The notes under the pieces are model-generated. The model saw nothing but the letters and a program-made list of their open reading frames with translations. It did no database searches and had not been told where the DNA came from. 19,699 nt of DNA, taken from NCBI GenBank assembly GCA_048941605.1, contig JBHLNL010000052.1:1-19699 (forward strand), in the 5' to 3' direction. Numbering within the stretch: the first letter of the stretch is position 1; the number at the start of each line of letters is the position of its first letter. Source of the DNA: Loki-b32 sp048941605. Lineage in GTDB: Archaea; Asgardarchaeota; Lokiarchaeia; Sigyniarchaeales; SOKP01. This document shows, piece by piece, positions 6,574-14,595 of the stretch. The position numbers and the translations under genes are program-made.

Positions 6574-7549
6574 GTGAAAAATTTGGGTAACGGAAAAGGA
6601 TACGGAAAGACCATACTCTTTGGCGAAATTTTTTCCCTAATTCAGGGATGAACGCAATCATTTTGTTGTTTATGGTCTTCCAGCAATCGCATCAGCCTTA
6701 GCATCTTTTACAACTGCTGATATTAAAATTGTTAATGGGAAGGGATGGATAATTGATGATCAAAGGCCCGCCACACCTGGATACAAAAAAAAGAAATACA
6801 ATGAGGCTATTCAATCAGTAAAAAACGTAATTAATCATTTAAAGATAGATATAGAAAATCAAAAACTCGAAATAACTTTTGCTGGGGATTTGATAGCCAC
6901 GAGTGGAGTTGGGGCTTCTGCTGCTCAGTGTACATCATTAGCCCGTGCTCTTAATGATTCCTTTAATCTTAATTTGAATGACGAAAAGATAAATGAAGCA
7001 GCCTATGAAGGCGAGAAAGCATACCACGGAACACCTTCAGGTATTGACAACACAGCTTCCACATACGGGGGATTAATTTGGTTTATTAAAAACTTAGATG
7101 GAGGGGAAAATACAATGGAACTTCTACAATCCTCAAAAAAAATGCCATTGATCATTGGAAATTCAGGGATAACAGCCTCAACTGCAGAAGTAGTTGAAGA
7201 TGTAAAGCATCTAAAGGAAAAGGAACCGAATAAATTTGAAAATATTTTTAGTGAATATCAAAAGTTAGCAGACAAAGCAAAAAAAGCCTTAATAGAAGGA
7301 GATCTATATACTATTGGAAATCTAATGAATCAAAACCAAAAATTACTTCAAGATATCACCGTTTCTGGAGAGATAAATGATAAATTGGTTGAAATCGCTC
7401 TTAAAAAAGGAGCAATTGGAGCTAAAATGACAGGAACTGGTAGAGGTGGATTGGTTATTGTCTTAGCTGAAAATGAGGAAATACAAGAAAAAATTGCCAA
7501 AACATTTAGAAAAAAAGGATATGATGCCTGGAAAACAATGATTGGATGA
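6574..7549 (+). CDS. mvk: Mevalonate kinase, reading frame interrupted near the N-terminus
   Basis: A GHMP-family mevalonate kinase that phosphorylates mevalonate at O5. The gene begins at GTG 6574 or TTG 6583 with NGKGYGKTILFGE (catalytic-Lys segment), then goes out of frame. From 6659 to 7549 another frame encodes the rest: HFVVYGLPAIASALASF, the ATP loop ATSGVGASAAQC, TPSGIDNTASTYGG with the catalytic Asp, and KMTGTGRGGLVIVL. Between GE and HFVVYG lie 31 extra bases (6628-6658) containing a TGA in the first frame. The second frame has no ATG, GTG or TTG between its previous stop (6638) and a TTG at 6890, so no internal start restores the N-terminus; a product from 6890 would lack the GEH motif. 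It may be a sequencing or assembly error, a recent pseudogene, or an expressed split gene. It overlaps the next gene by up to 8 nt. Confidence 0.85.
6628..6658 (+). other. 31-nt insertion inside the GEH motif of mevalonate kinase, with a hairpin
   Basis: Removing exactly these 31 bases joins GGC GAA to CAT TTT and restores the family sequence LFGE|HFVVYG. The segment contains an inverted repeat, TCCCT (6634-6638) with AGGGA (6644-6648), around a 5-nt loop. In RNA three more pairs (6630-6632 with 6650-6652) can form beyond a U-U mismatch. Its bases 6639-6649 are identical to 7160-7170 within the same gene. The length is not a multiple of three and the first frame meets a TGA at 6649-6651. What it is remains undecided. 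Confidence 0.7.
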
Positions 7550-9455
7550 GTGCGAATTAAAATTGAAAAACAGAAAAGAAATAATTCTATTAAAGTTAGG
7601 TGGAAGTTTATTAACTGATAAAAATAAACCACTTTCACTTAGAGAAGAAATTTTAGATAATTGTCTAAATCAAATTATTGAAAGTAAAAAATTACTAATT
7701 TTAATTCATGGAGGGGGTTCATTTGGACATCCTATTGCTAAAAAATATCAAATATCTCTAGGTTTAAATGAATCCATCGAGGACCAAATAGTAGGTCTTT
7801 CCAAAACACATGAAGCAATGAATAAATTTAATTCCATAATAATTAACAAATTATTGGATAAAGGATGCCCTGCAATTTCAATTCAACCTTCTAGTATTTT
7901 TATACAAGACTTTAATGAAATTATTATTAAATCCATTGATGTAATTGAAAAATTACTAGATCTTGGAGTAGTTCCTGTTCTATATGGAGATATTCTTCTA
8001 AGTAAGGATTATTCTTTTTCAATCCTTTCAGGAGATCATATCATCTTGCAATTATGTGAGAAAATTCGAAATTTTAAAATCTCAAAGGTTATATTTGCTA
8101 TAGAAAAGGATGGCATATTCATCATTGAGAACGGAAATGCAAAATTGGCTTTTAAATTAACTCCTAACGATTTAGAGACCATAAAATTAGCTAATTTAGA
8201 TCAAAAAATAGATGTTACTGGTGGTATAAAAGGAAAACTAGAAAAAATTGAGAAAATTGTAAATTTAAACATTCCCGTTCAAGTAATTAATGGAATTAAA
8301 AATAAGAATATTTTGAAAGCATTACTTAACCAACAATTAAAATGCACTACAATTGAAGGTTTATTTGATAAAAAAAGTAAAAATAAATTATATTATAGGA
8401 AGATAGAACATATAAAAATACCTTTAGAGTATAATGTTCAGCATAGAAAGAACTATTTTGATGATATTAATCTGATTCATCATCCTCTTCCGGAATTTGA
8501 ATTAGATGAAATTGATATTTCTGTAGATTTTTTTAAAAAGAAGGTATCCGCTCCTATATGTATTGCGGCGATTACAGGAGGGCATGAAATTTCTAAAGCA
8601 ATAAATAACATCTTATCTAACGCTGCAAAAACAGAAAACATTATTATGAGTGTCGGTAGCCAGCGCATAGGATTAGAAGATCCCTCCACAATTACTTCAT
8701 TTAAAATAGTTCGTGATGTTGCACCCAATATTCCTGTAATCGGAAATTTAGGAATAGGGCAAATATGCGATCCTACTTTTAATATTGATTACTTCAATAA
8801 ATGTATTGAGATGATTGATGCAGATGTAATGGCAATACACTTTAATGCTTTACACGAGCTCGTACAAAGTGAGGGAAATATTTCATACAAAAATTTCGAA
8901 GAAAAATTTAAAGAGATAAGAAAAAATATTAAAATTCCTATAATAGCAAAAGAGGTTGGAACCGGTTTTAATAAAGATTTAGCTTTAAAGTTAGATTTAC
9001 TTGGATTTGATGGGTTTGATGTTGGAGGAATGGGAGGTACAAGTTTTGCTGCTATAGAGTCAATACGTGATGACGATAGCTATGAAGTATACACAAGAAA
9101 AATATCAGATTCATTTCGAGAATGGGGTATCCCTACACCAGTTAGTATATTAAATGTTAGAGAAGTATCTAAAAAGTTAATTATTGCAACTGGAGGCTTA
9201 CGATCTGGCATAGATATTGCCAAATCAATTGTTCTAGGAGCTAATATTGGCGGTTTTGCCTTTAAGTTTTTGAAAACAGCATGGCTAGATTATAAAAACA
9301 ATACTCAATCTAATACTATCAAGGAAATAAATACTTTAAAACAAGAACTAAGATCCTCTTTGTGGTTAATGAATGTTGAAAACGTCGATAAACTAAGAAA
9401 TAATATTGACAAAAGGGTTTTAGTTGGTGAATTATACCAATGGATTAACCAATAA
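7542..9455 (+). CDS. Fusion of isopentenyl phosphate kinase and type 2 isopentenyl-diphosphate isomerase
   Basis: A 637-residue two-domain protein. Residues ~13-273 are isopentenyl phosphate kinase: LLKLGGSLLTDK (Lys18 region), HGGGSFGHPIAKKY with the kinase-specific His63, a nucleotide-binding segment DVTGGIKGKLEKI, and the ending CTTIEG. After a linker of about ten residues, ~284-637 is FMN-dependent IDI-2: YYRKIEH, ICIAAITGGHE, MSVGSQRIGLEDP, VIGNLGIGQI, IIAKEVGTG, DVGGMGGTSFAAIE and ATGGLRSGIDIAKSI. It would convert isopentenyl phosphate to IPP and then to DMAPP. At the normally conserved N-x-x-Q-E active-site motif the sequence is NALHE, so the Gln is His438. The start is uncertain: TTG 7542, overlapping the mevalonate kinase stop, or TTG 7563; no clear Shine-Dalgarno precedes either. 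It ends the plus-strand isoprenoid series. Confidence 0.93.
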   Translation: MDECELKLKNRKEIILLKLGGSLLTDKNKPLSLREEILDNCLNQIIESKKLLILIHGGGSFGHPIAKKYQISLGLNESIEDQIVGLSKTHEAMNKFNSIIINKLLDKGCPAISIQPSSIFIQDFNEIIIKSIDVIEKLLDLGVVPVLYGDILLSKDYSFSILSGDHIILQLCEKIRNFKISKVIFAIEKDGIFIIENGNAKLAFKLTPNDLETIKLANLDQKIDVTGGIKGKLEKIEKIVNLNIPVQVINGIKNKNILKALLNQQLKCTTIEGLFDKKSKNKLYYRKIEHIKIPLEYNVQHRKNYFDDINLIHHPLPEFELDEIDISVDFFKKKVSAPICIAAITGGHEISKAINNILSNAAKTENIIMSVGSQRIGLEDPSTITSFKIVRDVAPNIPVIGNLGIGQICDPTFNIDYFNKCIEMIDADVMAIHFNALHELVQSEGNISYKNFEEKFKEIRKNIKIPIIAKEVGTGFNKDLALKLDLLGFDGFDVGGMGGTSFAAIESIRDDDSYEVYTRKISDSFREWGIPTPVSILNVREVSKKLIIATGGLRSGIDIAKSIVLGANIGGFAFKFLKTAWLDYKNNTQSNTIKEINTLKQELRSSLWLMNVENVDKLRNNIDKRVLVGELYQWINQ

Positions 9456-9465
9456 ACAGCTAGTT

Positions 9466-9852
9466 TTAAAATTTTTGAGGTTTCTCTTCTAGAACATCCC
9501 CTATTTCATTTATGAAATCAGAAAAAACACCAATTTGACCTTTAAAACTTTTTAATTGTACAGAATAGAGTTTGAGGAATTTATTTGAGATTTTCTGCAA
9601 TTCCTTGTTTATTTTCTTTTGATTGAATTTTTTGGACGAATTAGCTACGAATATCAACATACCTTTCTTTATAATTGTGAATCTTGTGTCTTTTAAATCA
9701 AAGTTAGATAATCCTCCTTCAGCTAATTGTTCAGCAAACATATTTAAGGCACTCATCATTGCTCCGAAGAGCTGGGGAGAAACTACTTTATCATATTCTC
9801 TGTGAAAAATAACTATCCCTGACTTTTCTAAAATCCAAATATCTTGGAGCAT
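9466..9852 (-). CDS. Small longin-like domain protein
   Basis: A 128-residue single-domain protein starting DIWILEKSGIVIFHREYD, then LFGAMMSALNMFAEQLAEGGLSNFDL, a strand pair DTRFTIIKKGMLIFVANSS, and a long C-terminal helical part. This beta-strand, long helix, beta-strand layout resembles the longin/roadblock fold and in particular the first longin domain of eukaryotic Mon1-type proteins. Asgard archaea carry many stand-alone longin and roadblock proteins, thought to work with small GTPases. No GTPase gene is in the window, so the partner is unknown. No signal peptide or membrane segment is seen. It converges on the kinase-isomerase fusion with 10 nt between stops and is 145 nt downstream of a response regulator on the same strand. 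The fold call rests on pattern only. Confidence 0.55.
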   Translation of the reverse strand: MLQDIWILEKSGIVIFHREYDKVVSPQLFGAMMSALNMFAEQLAEGGLSNFDLKDTRFTIIKKGMLIFVANSSKKFNQKKINKELQKISNKFLKLYSVQLKSFKGQIGVFSDFINEIGDVLEEKPQKF

Positions 9853-9997
9853 TTTAGTTAAATTACCTATTTATTCATGTTTTTTTTAGGCTCGTATAAA
9901 ATTTTACTTCTTGGGATAAATATGTTTTTAATTTGATTTTAAGTTTTTGAAGCTTTTGGTTAACATAATATAATTTCAGAAATTCTTTTAACTAATA

Positions 9998-10387
9998 TTA
10001 AGCAGTAGCATTACTATGATCTAAATGTTCAAAAATATCATTAAAATCAGATAAATCAAAGGGTTTCTTTAGATATCCATCTGCTCTTGTTTCAAGAGCT
10101 TTGATTGCGACCTCTGCTTCAGCAACACCAGTAAAATAATATATTAATACTTCATTGAATTCCTCTGTCGATTTAAGAATTTTACAAAATTCATAGCTAT
10201 TTGAATCAGGTAAATTTACATCTAAAAATATTAATTTTGGAACGTTTTTATTTAATTCTTTCATCGCTAATGTAGTATTTTTAACGGATCTACATGAATA
10301 TCCTTTTAATTTTATGATATCTTTTAATAATTGCACTATAAATTTGCTATCATCCACAATTAAAATGTCGTATTGAGGTTCCTCCAT
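9998..10387 (-). CDS. Stand-alone response regulator receiver domain
   Basis: A 129-residue CheY-like receiver without an output domain. All signature residues are present: acidic pair Asp12-Asp13 in ILIVDDSKF, phosphoacceptor Asp56 in LIFLDVNLPD, Thr86 in YYFTG, and Lys108 in YLKKPFDL. It should be phosphorylated by a sensor histidine kinase, none of which is encoded nearby, and act through protein-protein contacts. The ATG at 10385-10387 is followed by MEEPQYDILIVDD, which places the fold at the expected distance from the start. It lies alone between AT-rich gaps of about 145 and 169 nt, so it is probably its own transcription unit. It may equally be an orphan subunit of a hybrid kinase cascade encoded elsewhere. 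Confidence 0.92.
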   Translation of the reverse strand: MEEPQYDILIVDDSKFIVQLLKDIIKLKGYSCRSVKNTTLAMKELNKNVPKLIFLDVNLPDSNSYEFCKILKSTEEFNEVLIYYFTGVAEAEVAIKALETRADGYLKKPFDLSDFNDIFEHLDHSNATA

Positions 10388-10556
10388 CCCCTATCACATA
10401 TAATATTTTTGCTTTTCTAAATTCCATAATTAAATTAACTTACTTTTATATCCTTAACATAAGAAGAATAATTTAAAGTTGTGTTTTTAGATAGAATTGT
10501 GTTACTATGGAATAAAATTATGGAAAATGGGGAAATTTAAACAGAAATTTATGCTC

Positions 10557-11624
10557 TTAGAATTGCCTATTTATTACAAAATTTAGTAGATCTTCAAAGA
10601 ATTCCATTTCTGATTTGTTCATTTTACTTTTTAATATATCGAAAGACAATTTCGCTTCTTTAAAATATGAATTTGCTAATTCCTTGCACGAATTAATTAC
10701 GTTTGCCTTTAAAAACAAATCTTTAACGGTTTGAACGTCTTCTTTAATCATATCTGGCTTTTCTATTAATTCCTCGAGATGCATTTTATCCGTATCTTGT
10801 AATTTATTAAGGGCTTCAATCAACAAACAAGTCTTTTTTCCCTCTCTTATATCTCCATCTGTTGGTTTTCCTGTCATCTTTTCATCACCAAAAGTCCCTA
10901 AGATATCATCAATTATCTGAAAAATAATGCCAAGATTTATACCATAAACTGAAAGGGCCTTTAATATCTCTTCCTCAACATTTGCATAATTTGCTCCAAT
11001 TAAAATCGATTTTTCTAGTAAAGCTCCAGTTTTAAGTGATATCATTTGAATATAATCTGAAATGGTAAGATCTTTCCGGTTTACCATATCAATTTCAATT
11101 AAAACTCCATTAGCAATATCAATAAATGCTTGTTCATAGAGTTTAATGGCATTTAAGTTCAAATCTTTCTCTAAATCATTATAGAGGAATGCTTCCATTC
11201 CTAGAAAAAAAGTAGAGTCGCCGCCAATGATGCCAATTGAGTTTCCATATTCAATATCAATCATTTTTTTTAAATTATATTTTTGATGATAATTACGGAA
11301 CCGAAAATGAAATGCTGGTTTTCCCCTCCTATAATCATCACGATCGATAATATCATCATGAATAAGTGATGCATTATGAAGAAATTCAACCCCCACACTT
11401 GGTAAAACAATCTTATCATCTTTGTTTGAACTAAAAGCATTGAAGGCGGCAATACACAATAACGGTCTTATCCGTTTTCCCCCGGATAAGAAATAATCCT
11501 TTAATTCTGAGTAGTAATCTTTTAAAAAATAATTTTCCACACTATTTATTTTCCTATCATAAATAAGATTTATAGCATCATTGATCTTAGATATATATTC
11601 TTTAGAATACTTAGCAAATTTCAA
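10557..11624 (-). CDS. Trans-prenyl diphosphate synthase (geranylgeranyl diphosphate synthase type)
   Basis: A 355-residue trans-isoprenyl diphosphate synthase that extends DMAPP or an allylic diphosphate with IPP. GGKRIRPLL (residues 48-56) binds IPP. The first aspartate-rich motif is HDDIIDRD (Asp90, Asp91, Asp94) followed by RRGKP, and the second is IIDDILGTFGDE (Asp239, Asp240) followed by GKPTDGDIREGKKT. It is the natural consumer of IPP and DMAPP from the nearby locus and would feed ether-lipid synthesis. It is longer than usual, because about 16-20 extra residues (near 108-126, FRNYHQKYNLKK) lie between RRGKPAFH and the GGDSTFFLG segment. The fifth residue before the first motif is Ala85, not aromatic, so chain length cannot be read off simply. 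The start codon is TTG (11622-11624); no ATG fits upstream. Confidence 0.9.
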   Translation of the reverse strand: MKFAKYSKEYISKINDAINLIYDRKINSVENYFLKDYYSELKDYFLSGGKRIRPLLCIAAFNAFSSNKDDKIVLPSVGVEFLHNASLIHDDIIDRDDYRRGKPAFHFRFRNYHQKYNLKKMIDIEYGNSIGIIGGDSTFFLGMEAFLYNDLEKDLNLNAIKLYEQAFIDIANGVLIEIDMVNRKDLTISDYIQMISLKTGALLEKSILIGANYANVEEEILKALSVYGINLGIIFQIIDDILGTFGDEKMTGKPTDGDIREGKKTCLLIEALNKLQDTDKMHLEELIEKPDMIKEDVQTVKDLFLKANVINSCKELANSYFKEAKLSFDILKSKMNKSEMEFFEDLLNFVINRQF

Positions 11625-11637
11625 AATTATGCACTTT

Positions 11638-11650
11638 TATTTATATAAAA
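11638..11650 (-). promoter_or_regulatory. Candidate TATA box of the prenyl diphosphate synthase gene
   Basis: The minus strand reads TTTTATATAAATA about 20 nt (centre) before the TTG start. It is a good TATA match, but slightly too close for a leaderless transcript that would include the TTG, so either another upstream AT tract is used or the box is chance. Confidence 0.3.
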
Positions 11651-11745
11651 AATGTTCTTTTTATTATTTTACTTTTGGTTTGATTAAATAAAAGAAATTT
11701 CAGACTTTCAATACTCTGAAATATTTCTTTTTAAATATAATCTAT

Positions 11746-14535
11746 TCAGATTGATAAATCAAATTCAATTTTAAAGGTAGCAATTACATGAGGATCTAAT
11801 TTTACTTCAAGATTATTATTATTGAAATTAATAATCTCTGCTTTAATAACATTTTTAGGTAACTCTTCTAAGAAATTTACTTTTTCGATATCCTTTATTG
11901 TTACTTTTTCATAGAAAGTTAACTTTCCTTTCTGGATAGAAGAAGATATATTATAAAGTCGAATAATTAAATACTCTCCAACCTCTGCTTTTTTCATGCA
12001 ACTTATGATGAGACTTTGATTGTCAATCTCAAGAAAACTTAAAGTAGGGGGGAGATATGATTCTAAGATTTCTGTTTTCATTTTGGGAAATAAAGAGACT
12101 ATTCCGAAAGGGCGTAACACAAATTTATCTGAAGTTCTTATTGGGCTTTCCACCATTGCTGGAAAGACTGGCTTGAAAGGATTATTTAACTCTTTCCCTC
12201 TTCTATGAATTTCTGAATCTAACCAGTTTTGCTTGTCACTCGTAATTAGCGACAATTCAAATATATGATTTCCCAGACATTGAGCTCCAGGTGTTTCAAA
12301 ATCAGGTCCTGCAGGAATATACCTTGAGTGAAAATCATCACGGGACAACCATCCAATGCACCTTAGAAGAGTAATAGCGAAAGTAATTGAATTATCTTCA
12401 TCTTTTATGGCTTCATATTCAGGTAACCCTTTATTTAAAACAGCAAATGTACCAATTTTATTGCTTACAGAAACAAAATCTTTTTGATGATTTGTAGGCA
12501 TCGATTTTTGCTCCCATTTATCTGCTTCAGGTAAATCAATCATTCTTGGAACGACATAAAAATGTCCATCGGCATGAATTTTATCAGCTTTAATTTTTGT
12601 CGGGAACAAAACACGAATTCTATGATCTCTACTATTATTTTCCAGTTCTATCTTGAAATCAACTCTTTTTATGTTTTTATACAATGAAATAAAAATTGTT
12701 ATTTTGTTATCTACAAGCCAATCTTCTCGATTGTAACGATCCTCTGTTAATGAATGAGGGAGTTTTAAATTAAATCTTAATTTAAATATCTTTTGTGTTG
12801 GGCCATCAATATAAACAGATCTTTCAAACACTGCGGCATCTTCAGTAGTAAACTTCAAATCTGTTTGATTGTTTTTTGGACCAGAGAAGTCATATGAATC
12901 ACCCCAATCCCCCACATCTTCAAAGTTACACATTTTATCATACATTATATTTGATTCTTTGTCAGTAACATTTATGAATCCATCTGCTGTAATATCAACT
13001 CTATAAAATTCATTTTCCAAGAAATCTCTTGTAATTTTAAAATTATCTGGTTTAATTATATTAGTATTTTCAGATTTTGAGGGCATAACATAAAACAGTT
13101 TATAGCCACATGCAGGAATTTCTGCAATAAAACTAATTTTATGACTTATACTTGATTGTATTACGAATCTTGGGACTTCTTCCACAGTGGAATGTTGAAA
13201 TTGAATTTTTTTATCATCAGAATCAAATATATGTAAATTAAAAGGTAACTTTCCGCTTTTTGTGTTTCGCGAAATAGTATTAAATTCGACAATATCTCGC
13301 CGTTTCCAAGGAAGTGGATTATACACTAATAAAACACTTCGATTTTTGTACTTTGGTTCAATTTTTATTAGGCGGGATAAATAGAGAATAGAGTCTTTAT
13401 ATATTTCATTCGCTATCTGTTCTGCCCAATCAAATCTTGTTCTCATTTCGTCATGCACCTCATCAATTGAACAACCACAAATGCTATCATGGGGGGCATT
13501 TTTTTGTAACCATTTCAATCCAATCAATATGTAATTTTTTGGATAAAGAAATTTGTGGTATTTATCAAGAGCCCATACAAGTGTGGATGCAGGTTCTGTA
13601 TATTTCTCATAGAGATATTCAATAGCAGTATTTCTTTGCTTTATCCACATTCTTGCGGAAAATACTCCTGACAATAAATTTGCATATCTACCACCTCTTA
13701 ATTCTCCTTGAAACTCTTTAAGCTTCGGATTCGATTCTAATACTTTATTAATATAATATTCGAAATCAGCTTGGACCATCTTTATTTCAGGATGCAATTC
13801 ATTCCATTGTTTTACAATTTCAGGAACATTTTGTAAAGCTTCATGATGATCTGAACCATTATTTAGAAGAATATTGGGAGTACACGTATAATTTTCAAAA
13901 TTTTTAACCATAGACTCAATCTTGTTTATGGCTTTTTTGTAAATTCCATTAACCTTCTTAGTATTTAGAGCTGCCGATGAACCATAACCATATATTAAGT
14001 GGATAGCTAATATGGACGAGGATTTTCCGGGTGCATTCCATATGAATTCCATATTTAAGTTATTCTCTTCAAATTCATTTCCAAAACCTCGCCAAAATAG
14101 AATAGAAGGAATCTCAAATCCTTTTAAAATTTGAGGTATTTGAGCTATATGACCAAATGGATCGGGAATATATCCAGCTTTCATGATACTTCCAAATTGA
14201 TATGCTATATGATGTCCAATTAACAGATTTCTAATTAAAGATTCACCACTGACTAGAAATTCATCTGGCAAGACATACATTGGCCCAATAGAAAGTCTTC
14301 CTTGTTTCACATATTTTTTTATTTCCTCTTCCCATTCAGGTCTTACTTCCAAATAATCTTCTATAGGGATGGTCTGACCGTCTAATACAAAACAGCTATA
14401 GTCAGGATCAGTTTTTAAAATATATAGCAATTTATCCATCATTAATACAAGTCTAGCGCGAAATTCTTGAAAAGGGATATACCATTCCCTATCCCAATGG
14501 GTTTCTGGAACTATTATAATATTATTAGCCTTCAT
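11746..14535 (-). CDS. Glycoside hydrolase family 38 alpha-mannosidase
   Basis: A 929-residue GH38 enzyme, expected to cleave alpha-mannosides by a retaining, zinc-dependent mechanism. The N-terminal domain has the metal-binding THWDREW (His13, Asp15), the nucleophile in GYIPDPFGH (Asp125), and NAPHDSICGCSIDEVHDEM (His349, Asp350), another metal-site motif. A helical domain and a long beta-sandwich C-terminal region follow, giving the normal length for prokaryotic GH38. There is no signal peptide or membrane segment, so a cytoplasmic role in turnover of N-glycans, mannosylated lipids or compatible solutes is plausible; HDSICGCS resembles mannosylglycerate-hydrolase-type members. The start ATG (14533-14535) is right before KANNIIIVPETHWD, the expected N-terminus. 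The next gene upstream on this strand ends 60 nt away. Confidence 0.93.
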   Translation of the reverse strand: MKANNIIIVPETHWDREWYIPFQEFRARLVLMMDKLLYILKTDPDYSCFVLDGQTIPIEDYLEVRPEWEEEIKKYVKQGRLSIGPMYVLPDEFLVSGESLIRNLLIGHHIAYQFGSIMKAGYIPDPFGHIAQIPQILKGFEIPSILFWRGFGNEFEENNLNMEFIWNAPGKSSSILAIHLIYGYGSSAALNTKKVNGIYKKAINKIESMVKNFENYTCTPNILLNNGSDHHEALQNVPEIVKQWNELHPEIKMVQADFEYYINKVLESNPKLKEFQGELRGGRYANLLSGVFSARMWIKQRNTAIEYLYEKYTEPASTLVWALDKYHKFLYPKNYILIGLKWLQKNAPHDSICGCSIDEVHDEMRTRFDWAEQIANEIYKDSILYLSRLIKIEPKYKNRSVLLVYNPLPWKRRDIVEFNTISRNTKSGKLPFNLHIFDSDDKKIQFQHSTVEEVPRFVIQSSISHKISFIAEIPACGYKLFYVMPSKSENTNIIKPDNFKITRDFLENEFYRVDITADGFINVTDKESNIMYDKMCNFEDVGDWGDSYDFSGPKNNQTDLKFTTEDAAVFERSVYIDGPTQKIFKLRFNLKLPHSLTEDRYNREDWLVDNKITIFISLYKNIKRVDFKIELENNSRDHRIRVLFPTKIKADKIHADGHFYVVPRMIDLPEADKWEQKSMPTNHQKDFVSVSNKIGTFAVLNKGLPEYEAIKDEDNSITFAITLLRCIGWLSRDDFHSRYIPAGPDFETPGAQCLGNHIFELSLITSDKQNWLDSEIHRRGKELNNPFKPVFPAMVESPIRTSDKFVLRPFGIVSLFPKMKTEILESYLPPTLSFLEIDNQSLIISCMKKAEVGEYLIIRLYNISSSIQKGKLTFYEKVTIKDIEKVNFLEELPKNVIKAEIINFNNNNLEVKLDPHVIATFKIEFDLSI

Positions 14536-14595
14536 AATAAATGACTCAAATCAATAATCTTAATTAAATTGAATTAATAATAATAAAAATACTAT

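Noticed and set aside
6625..6661. Ribosomal bypassing or programmed +1 frameshift to join the two frames
   Set aside because: Bypassing needs matching take-off and landing codons; here they are GAA and AAT. A +1 slip at GGA-TGA would need the tRNA to re-pair poorly, and it would leave ten extra residues inside the GEH motif.
6615..6675. A canonical archaeal bulge-helix-bulge intron in mevalonate kinase
   Set aside because: With the boundaries that restore GEH (6628-6658) the central 4-bp helix would need TTTT to pair with ATTT, which fails. Outer pairing between 6621-6628 and 6661-6668 is possible but depends on several G-U pairs and leaves a 1-by-8 internal loop. A relaxed structure cannot be ruled out by eye, so I do not annotate an intron.
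9853..9997. A small RNA or terminator in the T-rich gap between the longin-like and response regulator genes
   Set aside because: Apart from a run of T and general AT richness I could find no stable stem or tRNA-like arms.
10388..10556. A short gene or regulatory RNA in the 169-nt gap upstream of the response regulator
   Set aside because: Only AT-rich sequence with no coherent frame or stem was seen; promoter elements are probably here but I could not choose one.
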